Origin: Symbiotaphrina buchneri
Taxonomy: Eukaryota; Ascomycota; Symbiotaphrinales; Symbiotaphrinaceae
DNA length: 64,000 nucleotides
Direction: 5' to 3'
Assembly (NCBI GenBank): GCA_001599915.1
Contig: BCIG01000031.1
Span: 62,001-126,000, forward strand
Part shown: positions 35,348 to 43,586 of the stretch, piece after piece
Position numbering within the stretch: position 1 is the stretch's first letter
Layout of the letters: each line of letters starts with the position of its first letter
Made by a program: the position numbers and the translations under genes
Notes under the pieces: generated by a model
Database searches by the model: none
Told to the model about the DNA's origin: nothing
What the model saw: the letters and a program-made list of their open reading frames with translations, nothing else

Positions 35348-36558
35348 TTTGCAAGGTTGGAATTGAAGAAATATCACTCTGCACAGGCCAAGTTGGCACA
35401 ATATCGTCGGGGCTGGAGTTGGCGGTCCGCGAGTGATGGACAGGATGCGTATCATTGTGATCGTTTCGGGCCCTGGCCACCCTGTCTCGCATCATGGTGC
35501 CTACGCATCAATTCGTTGAAGATGGATTTCCGGTTTCTGCTTTCACATAGGTCTTAGTCCTCTGCAAACGCTAGAAAAGAGCATGAGCGAAAGCTGTGGC
35601 TGTACTCGCGGTCAACGGGGGCGTCGGATTAGTCTAGAAATCATATTGAGTTGAAAAATGCAAGAAGAGCATATTCTCTAGAATACACAAAGGTATTGTC
35701 GTCCAGTGCTTAAGAACACGGTGGAGTGTGAGCGCAACTTTGGCAGGCGTAGATTCCCAGGAGCGTAGCAATACTAATACTCGGCACAGCAAGTAAAGTG
35801 AGGTAAGGTAGGTGGTAGGTAAACATGCAATGGTCGTGAGCACCCCGTCAGTTGAGTGTGCAAAGACACCAGTCTGCTTTTAAGGTAATATCCTTGCCCT
35901 AGAGATGTAATATCCGTCGCGGGTCTTAACTGCTAGTAAGCTGATGCAGATGGACATCTAAGGGAGAATGAAAGGCTTGTAATTCCTGATGATACTCAAC
36001 GGTAAAGGAACGATGCCGGGGATGGGGCTCGAACGACTGACCCTGCCCATGTCATGTGATTCATGTGACTGGGAAGGGAAGAGTAGATATATATATTACA
36101 ATAAGGACCTTTTTTTCAACAATGGGGCATGTGGCGGTTAATGTTTGATCTCGGGCAAAGCCCTGTCTTAAGGTTTCTAGGAAGACAGCGTATAGCGAGA
36201 CTGCTTAGAGTGATGACTACCAGTACGGGTTTCCGACAGCCACATGTAGAGCACCGAGCCACTGGATAGATCCAGCTGGCCAGTGTTCGATTCCCACCGA
36301 AAACAAAGTGATTTTCATAGGATCGCCCGGGGGCCGGGGATCTGAACTTTTTGCCTCCAATATCAAAATTGTTACAGGCTGAGGAAGGCTTTGCTGACTT
36401 GTTACACCACACATCCTTTACAACTACCGCACAGCCTTTGCAACCGGTCTCTTATCATCCGGAAGAGACGATCGTTACTCTGCTTCCACGAAACGTTGCC
36501 TGATCAGCCACATACTGCCTCCACACCATCTCCGTTTTCTCATCGACAGATAATCACG
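35348..36558. other. intergenic region with tRNA-like and SINE-like relics
   Basis: No gene in 1.2 kb. An antisense tRNA-like fragment (box-B-like CGTTCGAGCCCC on the minus strand) lies near 36010-36080, and a better SINE-like copy at 36220-36352 is listed separately. Confidence 0.45.
36220..36352 (+). repeat. SINE-like repeat, copy A (tRNA-derived head)
   Basis: The head matches the 3' three quarters of a tRNA. GTAGAGCACCGAG is the end of a D-arm and box A, an anticodon-arm-like stem follows (CTGGATAGATCCAG), and then box B in GTGTTCGATTCCCACC (36282-36297). The tail contains GATTTTCATAGGATC and ends GATCTGAACTTTTTG. Both tail strings also occur, in the same order and spacing, in the copy at 46661-46773. 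The T-run at 36348-36352 is a plausible Pol III stop. Confidence 0.65.
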
Positions 36559-36931
36559 ATGAGCGGAGAAAACAAACCCTCTGCGTACCGCTACGGCCGG
36601 CAATCAGACGACCTTGAAGAGCATCTCGCCTTCGTTGAGGCCGACTGCAACGCAGCCCTCACCGATCCCAGACTCAAGACCGCTCTCCCACCCGATATCT
36701 ACGACGCTCTTGTGAAGACGATGCACAGTGAACTCGAAGCCCTGGCAAAGGCCAAAGCTATGTTGGAGGATGATGCAGTTGCGGACTCAGCACCTGATGA
36801 TAAGCAGACGGATGGGCTTGCAAATGGGTAGGTCTTCCTCTGCCGATTTTGCCTTGCAGGTGACTAACCATGGAGTTCATAGGGTCAAAGCATCTGCGGC
36901 TCATACGTCTCCTCTTCCCGCGAAGCTATAA
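36559..36931 (+). CDS. stand-alone N-terminal module of the ORF1-like family
   Basis: Two exons (36559-36827 and 36883-36931) are joined by a 55-nt intron with GTAGGT donor, GACTAAC branch and CATAG acceptor, giving 105 residues. The first exon is the family's N-terminal module: YGRQSDDLEEHLAFVEADC, then LPPDIYDALVKTMHSELEAL. It is closest to the module of the gene at 33843. The second exon gives a short tail (VKASAAHTSPLPAKL) and a stop. Beyond the stop, another canonical intron (GTGAGC to TCACAG, about 36941-37018) and an open frame to 37317 suggest that the transcript once continued, or continues as UTR. No RRM-like or knuckle domain follows before the next gene. It may be a truncated paralogue or a small partner protein. 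Confidence 0.6.
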
Positions 36932-37831
36932 GAAAATGATGGTGAGCAACCGAATTATCTCCGCCCAAGGAGGATCAATCATATTACTTCAGCTGTGCTA
37001 ATTTGCAATGTGTCACAGATACAGCGGAGAAGCTGCAACCATCTGGTGCTGTTGTGCATTTGGACCTACCTGACTCCTACAACGACCATTCGGAGGCCAA
37101 GAACACTGGGTACGGAAATGGGTTGCTACTCTCAACTGTGATGCGCTTGATCATAGCTACCTTATCACGCTATTCCCTCCGTGAAAAGAGCTTGGGAATA
37201 GAGGCTCTAATTATAATGGACAAAGAATGGTACCCTGGGACGTCTACTTCATCTTCGTACTTTGTTTACGGACCTCATGTCTCCCCACCATGTGGCTTCG
37301 GCAGTGGTTGTAGATAGATTATGCCTAAGACCAGTCGGCCCTCTTAGATCAGATTTCCCTTCGGATACAGCGAACAGTAGTCGTTGAAGAAACGCCAACT
37401 GACTCTTGAAGGCTCGATTATGGGAGACTGCTGAAGTTCAATTCAAGGAAGAGCCCCTTCGATCACTGGAGACAAGTCTGGTACGGGGGTGAAAGTGTCC
37501 CTTCCAAGACTGCATGTAGATCATTAGTCTGGCCCGGAAAGCAGGACTGATCAAGGTACACAACAAATCCGAGTGTTACTGACAGAGTACTTTATTCTGA
37601 AAAAGACGAATACGGAAAGGTCGTCGAAGCCCCCTCCACCGATCAGAAACAAGTTATATTCACTGTATCCGGTGGTCGCGTCAAGGACGAAGCGGTCTTC
37701 CTCCCAATGCCACTGGTGGAAACCATGAGCTTACCCACTTCAAGAGCATTTCGATCATCAAGACGCTCACCTACTCCATTACAATCCTTACGGGCGCGTT
37801 CGCAGCTGACCGATTCCGAATCAATTCAACC
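36932..37831. other. intergenic region with possible decayed exons
   Basis: Contains a canonical intron-like segment and an open frame up to 37317, possibly the 3' remainder of the gene on the left, and the diverged repeat segment at 37401-37556. Nothing else is recognised. Confidence 0.4.
37401..37556 (+). repeat. diverged segment shared with 39311-39473 (copy D)
   Basis: Aligned by eye, this shares GACTCT, an A-rich middle, GGTGAAA-GTGTCC and CTGCATGTAGATCATTAGTC with CTGCATGTAAATCACCAATC in the other copy, with small gaps. The right part looks like the tRNA-derived head seen at 36220-36352, but no box B survives. Confidence 0.5.
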
Positions 37832-38995
37832 ATGAGCTCAGGACAGTCCTCGTCCGTCCCTGGCCACTCGCGACAAGGCCTTGATCGTCGGGCGGTTGCG
37901 CTACACGCCCGGCTTCGTCAGCTTATACAGATCGAGCTCCTAGGGGATAATAGTGACCTTATACGAAAGGATAAGGTCATACCGACGCTAGAGTTTATAG
38001 ACCAATGGTTCAGTTCATACAACGGTGTTCCGCAGGAGGGTACCCAGAACCATACTCAGCTCCGGCAAAATCTCGAGCCCGAGAGTCAGGTTGAGGATCC
38101 TCGCTCGTCAAACAATGTTCCAACGGATCCACGACAGGGAGTCGAGATCGACCATATCAATGACTGGCCAAGCGAGCCCTCTCTTCAAATCATCGTAACC
38201 AATGTCGATATGCGCCTGCTAGATATCGCATGCGAATTCTCGGCAGAAGAAGTAGAGGCGGTACTGAACACCCACCTCCTTCAGCACGAAGACCCCGAAA
38301 TGCGTGGGAAAAGGGTCGGAGGGGTCACTATCCTACAAAACCACGACATCGTTATGTACGCAGAGACTGTCGCGGAAGCAAAGGTACTGAGATCACTCTG
38401 CTCCAAGTGGATGCGAGTTCTTGGCGGCAGAACTAGGATCCGTACATTTCCAGTCATGGTCTCGGGAATCTCTCTCAACGATGTCGGCGGAACCACCGAT
38501 GGCGAATTCTTCGCGCAGCTGGTGGGCTATAATCCCGCCCTTTTGGGAGACGGGAAAGCACAGTCAGCTTTTTATGGGCGGAAACCGACGAGGACCACTC
38601 CTTTGTCGGTCTGGGCGAGAGTCACCGTGGAGTTCTACCTCCCGTCACAGGCAAACCTGGTCATCCAACGAGGGCTGGTCTGGAATGATGTGCAGAAAGA
38701 ATGCTCCAGCGGAGAACTGTTCCCGCAATGCGAGCATTGCTGGAAGCTAGGTCACACAAAGGACCGCTGTACCAGGCCTAAGGTGTGCAACCGCTGTGGG
38801 GAGAGCAAGCACAAATTCCAGTGCCAAAGGGAGAGAAGATGTGTGAATTGTCAGGGCACACATAGCGCCAATAGCCGTGACTGCTCGCACCGTAGGAGGG
38901 TGCAGCGTGAGTGGAGACTGGGAAGACACCCGACGGAGTGGCTTGTTTTGGATGGGCCTTCGAAGGTTATGGTACCATCCACCACTGCGAATTAG
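37832..38995 (+). CDS. ORF1-like zinc-knuckle family protein, short form
   Basis: A single 387-residue exon from the ATG at 37832. The N-terminal module (about 15-65) is diverged (LDRRAVALHARLRQLIQIEL…TLEFIDQWFSS) and lacks the WP motif. The RRM-like domain (about 110-290) begins DWPSEPSLQIIVTNV and contains CSKWMRVLGGRTRIRTFPV. Then come LFPQC and three intact knuckles: CEHCWKLGHTKDRC, CNRCGESKHKFQC and CVNCQGTHSANSRDC. The tail has LDGPSKVMV, as in the copy at 22394 on the other strand. It is the last copy of the rightward group. Related repeat segments lie on both sides (37401-37556 and 39311-39473). Confidence 0.8.
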   Translation: MSSGQSSSVPGHSRQGLDRRAVALHARLRQLIQIELLGDNSDLIRKDKVIPTLEFIDQWFSSYNGVPQEGTQNHTQLRQNLEPESQVEDPRSSNNVPTDPRQGVEIDHINDWPSEPSLQIIVTNVDMRLLDIACEFSAEEVEAVLNTHLLQHEDPEMRGKRVGGVTILQNHDIVMYAETVAEAKVLRSLCSKWMRVLGGRTRIRTFPVMVSGISLNDVGGTTDGEFFAQLVGYNPALLGDGKAQSAFYGRKPTRTTPLSVWARVTVEFYLPSQANLVIQRGLVWNDVQKECSSGELFPQCEHCWKLGHTKDRCTRPKVCNRCGESKHKFQCQRERRCVNCQGTHSANSRDCSHRRRVQREWRLGRHPTEWLVLDGPSKVMVPSTTAN

Positions 38996-40814
38996 ACCAA
39001 TTCTGCACGGGAGGATCCACTGTACAATAAAGAACAAGGAAGACTGAGCACCTGATATCCTCAATTTCTGTCTCTCTGTGGCAGCATTACGCTTAATAGA
39101 GGCATGACCCACTCACTGTATAATCAATGGGCGAAGCCCTGCCAGAAGTTAGACTCTTGTAGTGTCCTTGGGTCAGAATGTATGGATCTATGATGGACGG
39201 CCTGAGTGCTTCCTGATGATAATACACAGATGATGCTCTAATAGTAGAGTGGACCTTTTCAAGCGCTAGGAGCATGCCGACACATGTTGTTGCCGATATT
39301 ATATTGGTAAGACTCTGTGGATACCGAGACTTGGGAACCTTTATATTCCAAAAAGACCTCTTCTTTCGCATTGGGAGCATGGCTGGAGCGGTGGTGAAAA
39401 GTGTCCTTTCCTTATAGGGGTTCCAAGGCTGCATGTAAATCACCAATCTGGTCATGAGAGCGACTTAATCAACCGTTCGATTCCCAGTGCCCTCTCTCTT
39501 TTTTTCTCTTTTTCCTTTAGAACCAAACCACGCCAGAGTCGAGGTCACGGGACCTGAGTAGCTTACTTCATTTTGTCTTTGTTCAAAAGAGAACGTTGTC
39601 ATTGCTTTGAAACCCAGTTGTTACAGCGGTTCATGAAACTTCGAGATAACAAAGGCGCGAAATGTGGACGGTCCGCACTAGGGCACCACCGTGATGAATG
39701 CCATCCGCTACCGCCTTATACTCCGCCCACCAAGATACTGCTGTCAGTTTCCAGGTCCTACAAAGCGAACCCGCATGTCCTTTGCAAGAGAAGCAGGGCA
39801 AAGGCGTGGAAGTCAGCCTCTCTCTTCTCGAGGGTGCCGTACTGCACTTGTCCATCTCGCGGTGACAATGTCAGCTCAAATCCTCTACAATTCTTCATTT
39901 TGCCACTAAGTAAAAGGTACGCACGCTCTGTTATCGTCATTGGGCGAATTTTCTCTCCGCGGCCAAGGTTCTGGTTTGGTCGCACGGCTTCTGCGATTCA
40001 CTACATGCGTCACCGCTTTGCAGACAGGTCGTGCAATGAAGTGACTCGTACCACGAAGCACCGATGACCTGGAACATCGAATTCGTGGATTTGGCGGCAA
40101 TACCTTGGACTTTATCAGAAAGTATATTGCAAGCAATTTGCGTTTATGGAGAGAATCCGCCAAGATCTGGACGTCTCTTTAAGCATATCAACGGTTACAC
40201 CGTCGAGTCTTGGCAGGGGTTCAGGGGGGAACAACAACAACAATCGGAGCTTGGCACTGGTACCTTGGGCAAAAATCGCCCGGCGCGAAGGAACTCGCAA
40301 GGCCAGAACATTAAGGTACTTCATGAATATACGAGGCTCTTCTAGTGATTGTTAGGTAAGATTACTTGCCTTGTATATCGGCGGGCGTTTCAAGATCTGA
40401 AACTGCTGCTCATTCATTATCACCTCCAGACCCCCTTCGAGCGATGACGCACCTCGACGGGGCCAGTGATGTTCGCCTTCAGCTTCCTGTGACGGGACAG
40501 TGCGTGAACAGATACCTATCCTGCGTTATAATTAAGCACCTCTTCCCTCAGTGTTTCTTCCTCCATATCCTCTTCACGTTCCTCGTTATCCCTCCACCTC
40601 GACCAGCTTTCCCACCAAAACCAGCACCAGACCCTTCATTCAGACTACCTCCCCCAACTCGACGCAACAGGCTTTGCCCAGCTTTTCACCATACCGAGCT
40701 CTCAAGCCCCGTCTGTCTCTGTTATTTACCGTACTCCAACACTCCGCAACAGGAGCGCTCCCCTACTTCATCCAGGACCTTCAACTTTCAGCACTGCACG
40801 ACGACTTGACCATC
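38996..40814. other. intergenic region, array's right flank
   Basis: No gene that I can support. It holds repeat copy C (39311-39511). From about 40540 the sequence is C/T-rich, the kind of leader expected for the gene at 40815. Confidence 0.4.
39311..39511 (+). repeat. repeat copy C with tRNA-like head and T-run
   Basis: Matches copy D (37401-37556) up to about 39473. It then continues through a box B (CCGTTCGATTCCCAG, 39473-39487) into CCCTCTCTC and a run of seven T (about 39499-39505), a typical Pol III stop. The tail differs from that of copies A and B. Confidence 0.55.
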
Positions 40815-41240
40815 ATGAATCCGGCGGCTAACACAAACCAGAAGATCGCTGCCTCCACGGCACAAAACCAAACAACCCCAGGAATCTCGATAGGGGCGGG
40901 CAATACGAACTGGGGCAGCCGGGCTGCCTCCAGGGTGCCAGCTGAGCGGCCTCCTGGACTTTGCAAGCCCCCAGGGACTTTACCGGCACGCCCGCCCGTG
41001 CCCGCTGGATATACGCAGAGCATCCATTACACCGTGTTTGATCTGCTCGCGAATGGAATGCGGCCGGCGGAGATTGTGAAGGAGCTGGATGAGAAATACA
41101 ACGTGCAGACCGATGTGAGGTACATCATCTACGCCATCAAGTTTCAAGGGATTTCGTACGTGGGCTATGGCAGAGAGGAACTTGAACCAATTCCCGGCGA
41201 ATGGCATTACCATTCGGGAGAATGGCAGAGGTTCTATTGA
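40815..41240 (+). CDS. small protein with helix-turn-helix-like C-terminal half
   Basis: 141 residues from the ATG at 40815. The frame is also open far upstream, but that part is C/T-rich leader. The first half is Pro/Ala/Ser-rich and probably disordered. The second half is compact and helical: YTVFDLLANGMRPAEIVKEL followed by DEKYNVQTDVRYIIYAIK. This looks like a short helix-turn-helix of the kind found in small fungal DNA-binding modules. The end has aromatic residues (GEWHYHSGEWQRFY). I cannot name a family. It does not belong to the ORF1-like family to its left. Confidence 0.5.
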   Translation: MNPAANTNQKIAASTAQNQTTPGISIGAGNTNWGSRAASRVPAERPPGLCKPPGTLPARPPVPAGYTQSIHYTVFDLLANGMRPAEIVKELDEKYNVQTDVRYIIYAIKFQGISYVGYGREELEPIPGEWHYHSGEWQRFY

Positions 41241-42364
41241 TGCTGTTGATGGAGGAGGAGATATTGGGGGAATTGCTGCTTGCTCGTGGGTTATGGGGTT
41301 GGTTCGGCGCGGAGCGCCTGGTTCTGTTGTCTGCGCCCGGTTATGGTGCTTTTCAGAGTCTTATTGATGATATTATGTCTAAGATACCCAGAATTTTCAA
41401 GGGCCAATCACGCAACCGCCTGCTCTCCCGCTCGCAGAATTGGATCCAGCGTATCTCACTCATGCAGAGTTTTCAAGGGAAGCTGACCGTCAATTTCACC
41501 AGCCTCCATGAGCTTAAAAGCCCTGCCATCATTGTCCATATCTTCTCCGAGCTGTTAGGTCTCTGGCCTGGGTTGCGGAAGATCGAGGTCGACCGATACG
41601 CGCTCACTGGGTCAGCCCGACGATTTCCTCATCCGTATGAGCAGTTACGGGCGGAGTCGATGGTTGAAGGGTAGTAGGACATGACCGACAGTGGCCATCT
41701 ATGGCAGATAAGTAGGGTGTCTGAAGAAGGCTCCGGAGTATGGCAGGGTTGAACAGTCAGTCTCTTTGAGTTGGGAAGGTGGACAATTTCTGGTTCGGGG
41801 ATGCTGCTGAAGCTATTGATGGAAGGAAAGTCGGCTTTGATGCAGCGCGATTGAATCCTGATGAGGTTTGCGGAGATAGATTTGCAGAATCCAACAGCAC
41901 GCCCAATCGTAAATCTCCTTTCAAGGCCGTTCTTTCTGCCTGTAGAATGATACTGTTTCCTGATTCCTTGCTCGGCCCATTTCGGCAGGTACCTTAGGAT
42001 TATGACGACGAGGATATCGTTGCTCGCTAACGCCTCATCTTCGCTCCGTAAAATCCACCCATTCCTTTCCCTCCCGGAAGACTGCCTTTCGTACCTCAAA
42101 GCCAGTCTCGCCTCCACCTGGGCAAAGACCGAACAGTAGAGCAAAGTATACCATCCAACAGGCGAGAGGACTACATTGAGGCCAGAGTCGATAGTCTAGG
42201 CGGCAGCTTCCCTCCTGAGTGAGGTGAGCTTGACACCTCGGCCTAGCTCCGCAAGTAAGTTTCAGCCACAGCATTCGGGGTTTGTACGTGACTCTGCTTA
42301 CCGCTGGTAGCACCTGCAGAATACAGCGGCGCTCGTCTTCTCAACTCGCTGCTATTGGTCCAAA
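41241..42364. other. intergenic region with a gene relic
   Basis: Apart from the fragment at 41375-41674, I see no gene. The 300 nt before 42365 contain the promoter of the next F-box-like gene. Confidence 0.4.
41375..41674 (+). pseudogene. possible fragment of an F-box-like family member
   Basis: An open frame whose middle (SLMQSFQGKLTVNFTSLHEL, then IIVHIFSELLGLWPGLRKI) resembles the leucine-rich C-terminal half of the small F-box-like genes at 10251 and 12087. No LPxELQ start is found upstream and the frame begins inside the preceding gene. It is best seen as a relic, or an uncertain small gene. Confidence 0.3.
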
Positions 42365-43084
42365 ATGTCGTTCATGGGACTACCACTTGAAGTCCGCCAG
42401 ATCATCCTCAGCTTCGCGCTGCCAGCTGGCCAGAGCTACATTCCGACGGTCATGCCAAGCGCCAAATCTCGGCAAGAAGATTACGTGCCCACGCGAGGTA
42501 CCTTCTGGAAAGATCCGACTGAAGATAGCCCTGGAAACTGTGATCATGAAAGAGCTATCCGACTTCGAACCAACTTTGTGTTCGAAGGGACCGGACCCCT
42601 CGAGAGTATCCCTATCCTCCATACTAGCCGGGCGCTATATCACGAGGCATTGCCTGTATTTTGGAAGCAGAACCGTCTCATTGTTAGTGAAAACGGCGTC
42701 TGTGTATGGGACTCATTTCTTGAGAGAAACAGAGCCTACATCAGAGATGCCGAACTTTTCTTCCAAGCATACCCCGCATTTCCCGGAGAACAGGACAAAG
42801 CTCGTCGGATGAACGAATATTGGGCCCGACGAACCACGAAACTCAGCAATATACGATTGCTGAAGCTGATGATCTACGTCACAGATGGCTATTTATGCTG
42901 TGTTGCCCACGTGTTGGTAGAGGTTTTGCCTCAATTGGAGAAGTTGGTCGAAGTAGGGGCTATCATACATCATATGGGATTTGGACATATCAGGTGCACA
43001 GAGATTGGTACAACGGGGGTTGACTCCTTCTTGAAAACCTTACAGGATGACTGCTCTGCGCATTGTCCAGGGCATCATACGTGA
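42365..43084 (+). CDS. F-box-like (LPxEVRQII) family protein
   Basis: A single 239-residue exon from the ATG at 42365. It starts with the signature helix GLPLEVRQIILSFALP, then an insert rich in charged residues. The conserved unit follows (ESIPILHTSRALYHEALPVF, WKQNRLIVSENG, AYIRDAELFFQAYP). A leucine-rich second half (LSNIRLLKLMIYVTDG, LVEVLPQLEKLVEVGAI) completes it. It is the closest relative in this window of the gene at 9158, over 30 kb away, and the two sit on opposite sides of the ORF1-like array. The frame is intact. Function is unknown; by analogy with F-box / 2EXR proteins it may be an adaptor. Confidence 0.72.
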   Translation: MSFMGLPLEVRQIILSFALPAGQSYIPTVMPSAKSRQEDYVPTRGTFWKDPTEDSPGNCDHERAIRLRTNFVFEGTGPLESIPILHTSRALYHEALPVFWKQNRLIVSENGVCVWDSFLERNRAYIRDAELFFQAYPAFPGEQDKARRMNEYWARRTTKLSNIRLLKLMIYVTDGYLCCVAHVLVEVLPQLEKLVEVGAIIHHMGFGHIRCTEIGTTGVDSFLKTLQDDCSAHCPGHHT

Positions 43085-43586
43085 TGCACAAGGAATATCT
43101 CAGAAACCGACAGTGTAACTACAGATTGCCAGACACCTGTTTTTCGTCCATTCCTTCCATTCTCCGGCTGGTCGCAACGGTCATTCTCCTTTGCACTTCT
43201 AAAACGCACTGTACGGAGTGATCGTTCTTCGTCAATTACGGGCTCTTGCGGAATTAAACATCATCTCGACCTCTATCCGCCCCAGTCTCATCTTCTTCTC
43301 CGCGGCGTAGAATTGCCCCTACACTCTGATTCGCGAAGCTTAGGAAGCTGGGGAAACTGCACGCAACCCGGGGTAGGGAAGGCTGGCGACTGGCAGCGAG
43401 AATTATTTAGAAGGGCAAGCACCTGGAAAGTGGAGGAACAAAACAGTCCAGCTTTAAAGTCTTCTCAAGGAGTATCAGAAAGATGGCTATTGCGAGCAAT
43501 TACTATGCTCTTGGCTTCCTCTGTGTCGTCGCGGCCTTGCTACCCGCTAACCCTGCATTTCTGCTCGAATTGAATTACCCAACATG
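43085..43586. other. convergent intergenic region
   Basis: Half a kilobase between convergent gene ends. No gene seen. Confidence 0.45.

Noticed and set aside
15661-38995. An LTR retrotransposon or other virus-like origin for the zinc-knuckle genes
   Set aside because: No LTR pairs, protease, integrase or RT frames are seen, and three knuckles with these spacings after an RRM-like domain fit LINE ORF1 better than a retroviral Gag.
39573-40345. Coding regions between the array and the gene at 40815
   Set aside because: Overlapping open stretches in three frames on both strands, no ATG-led family-like protein and no consistent splice sites.
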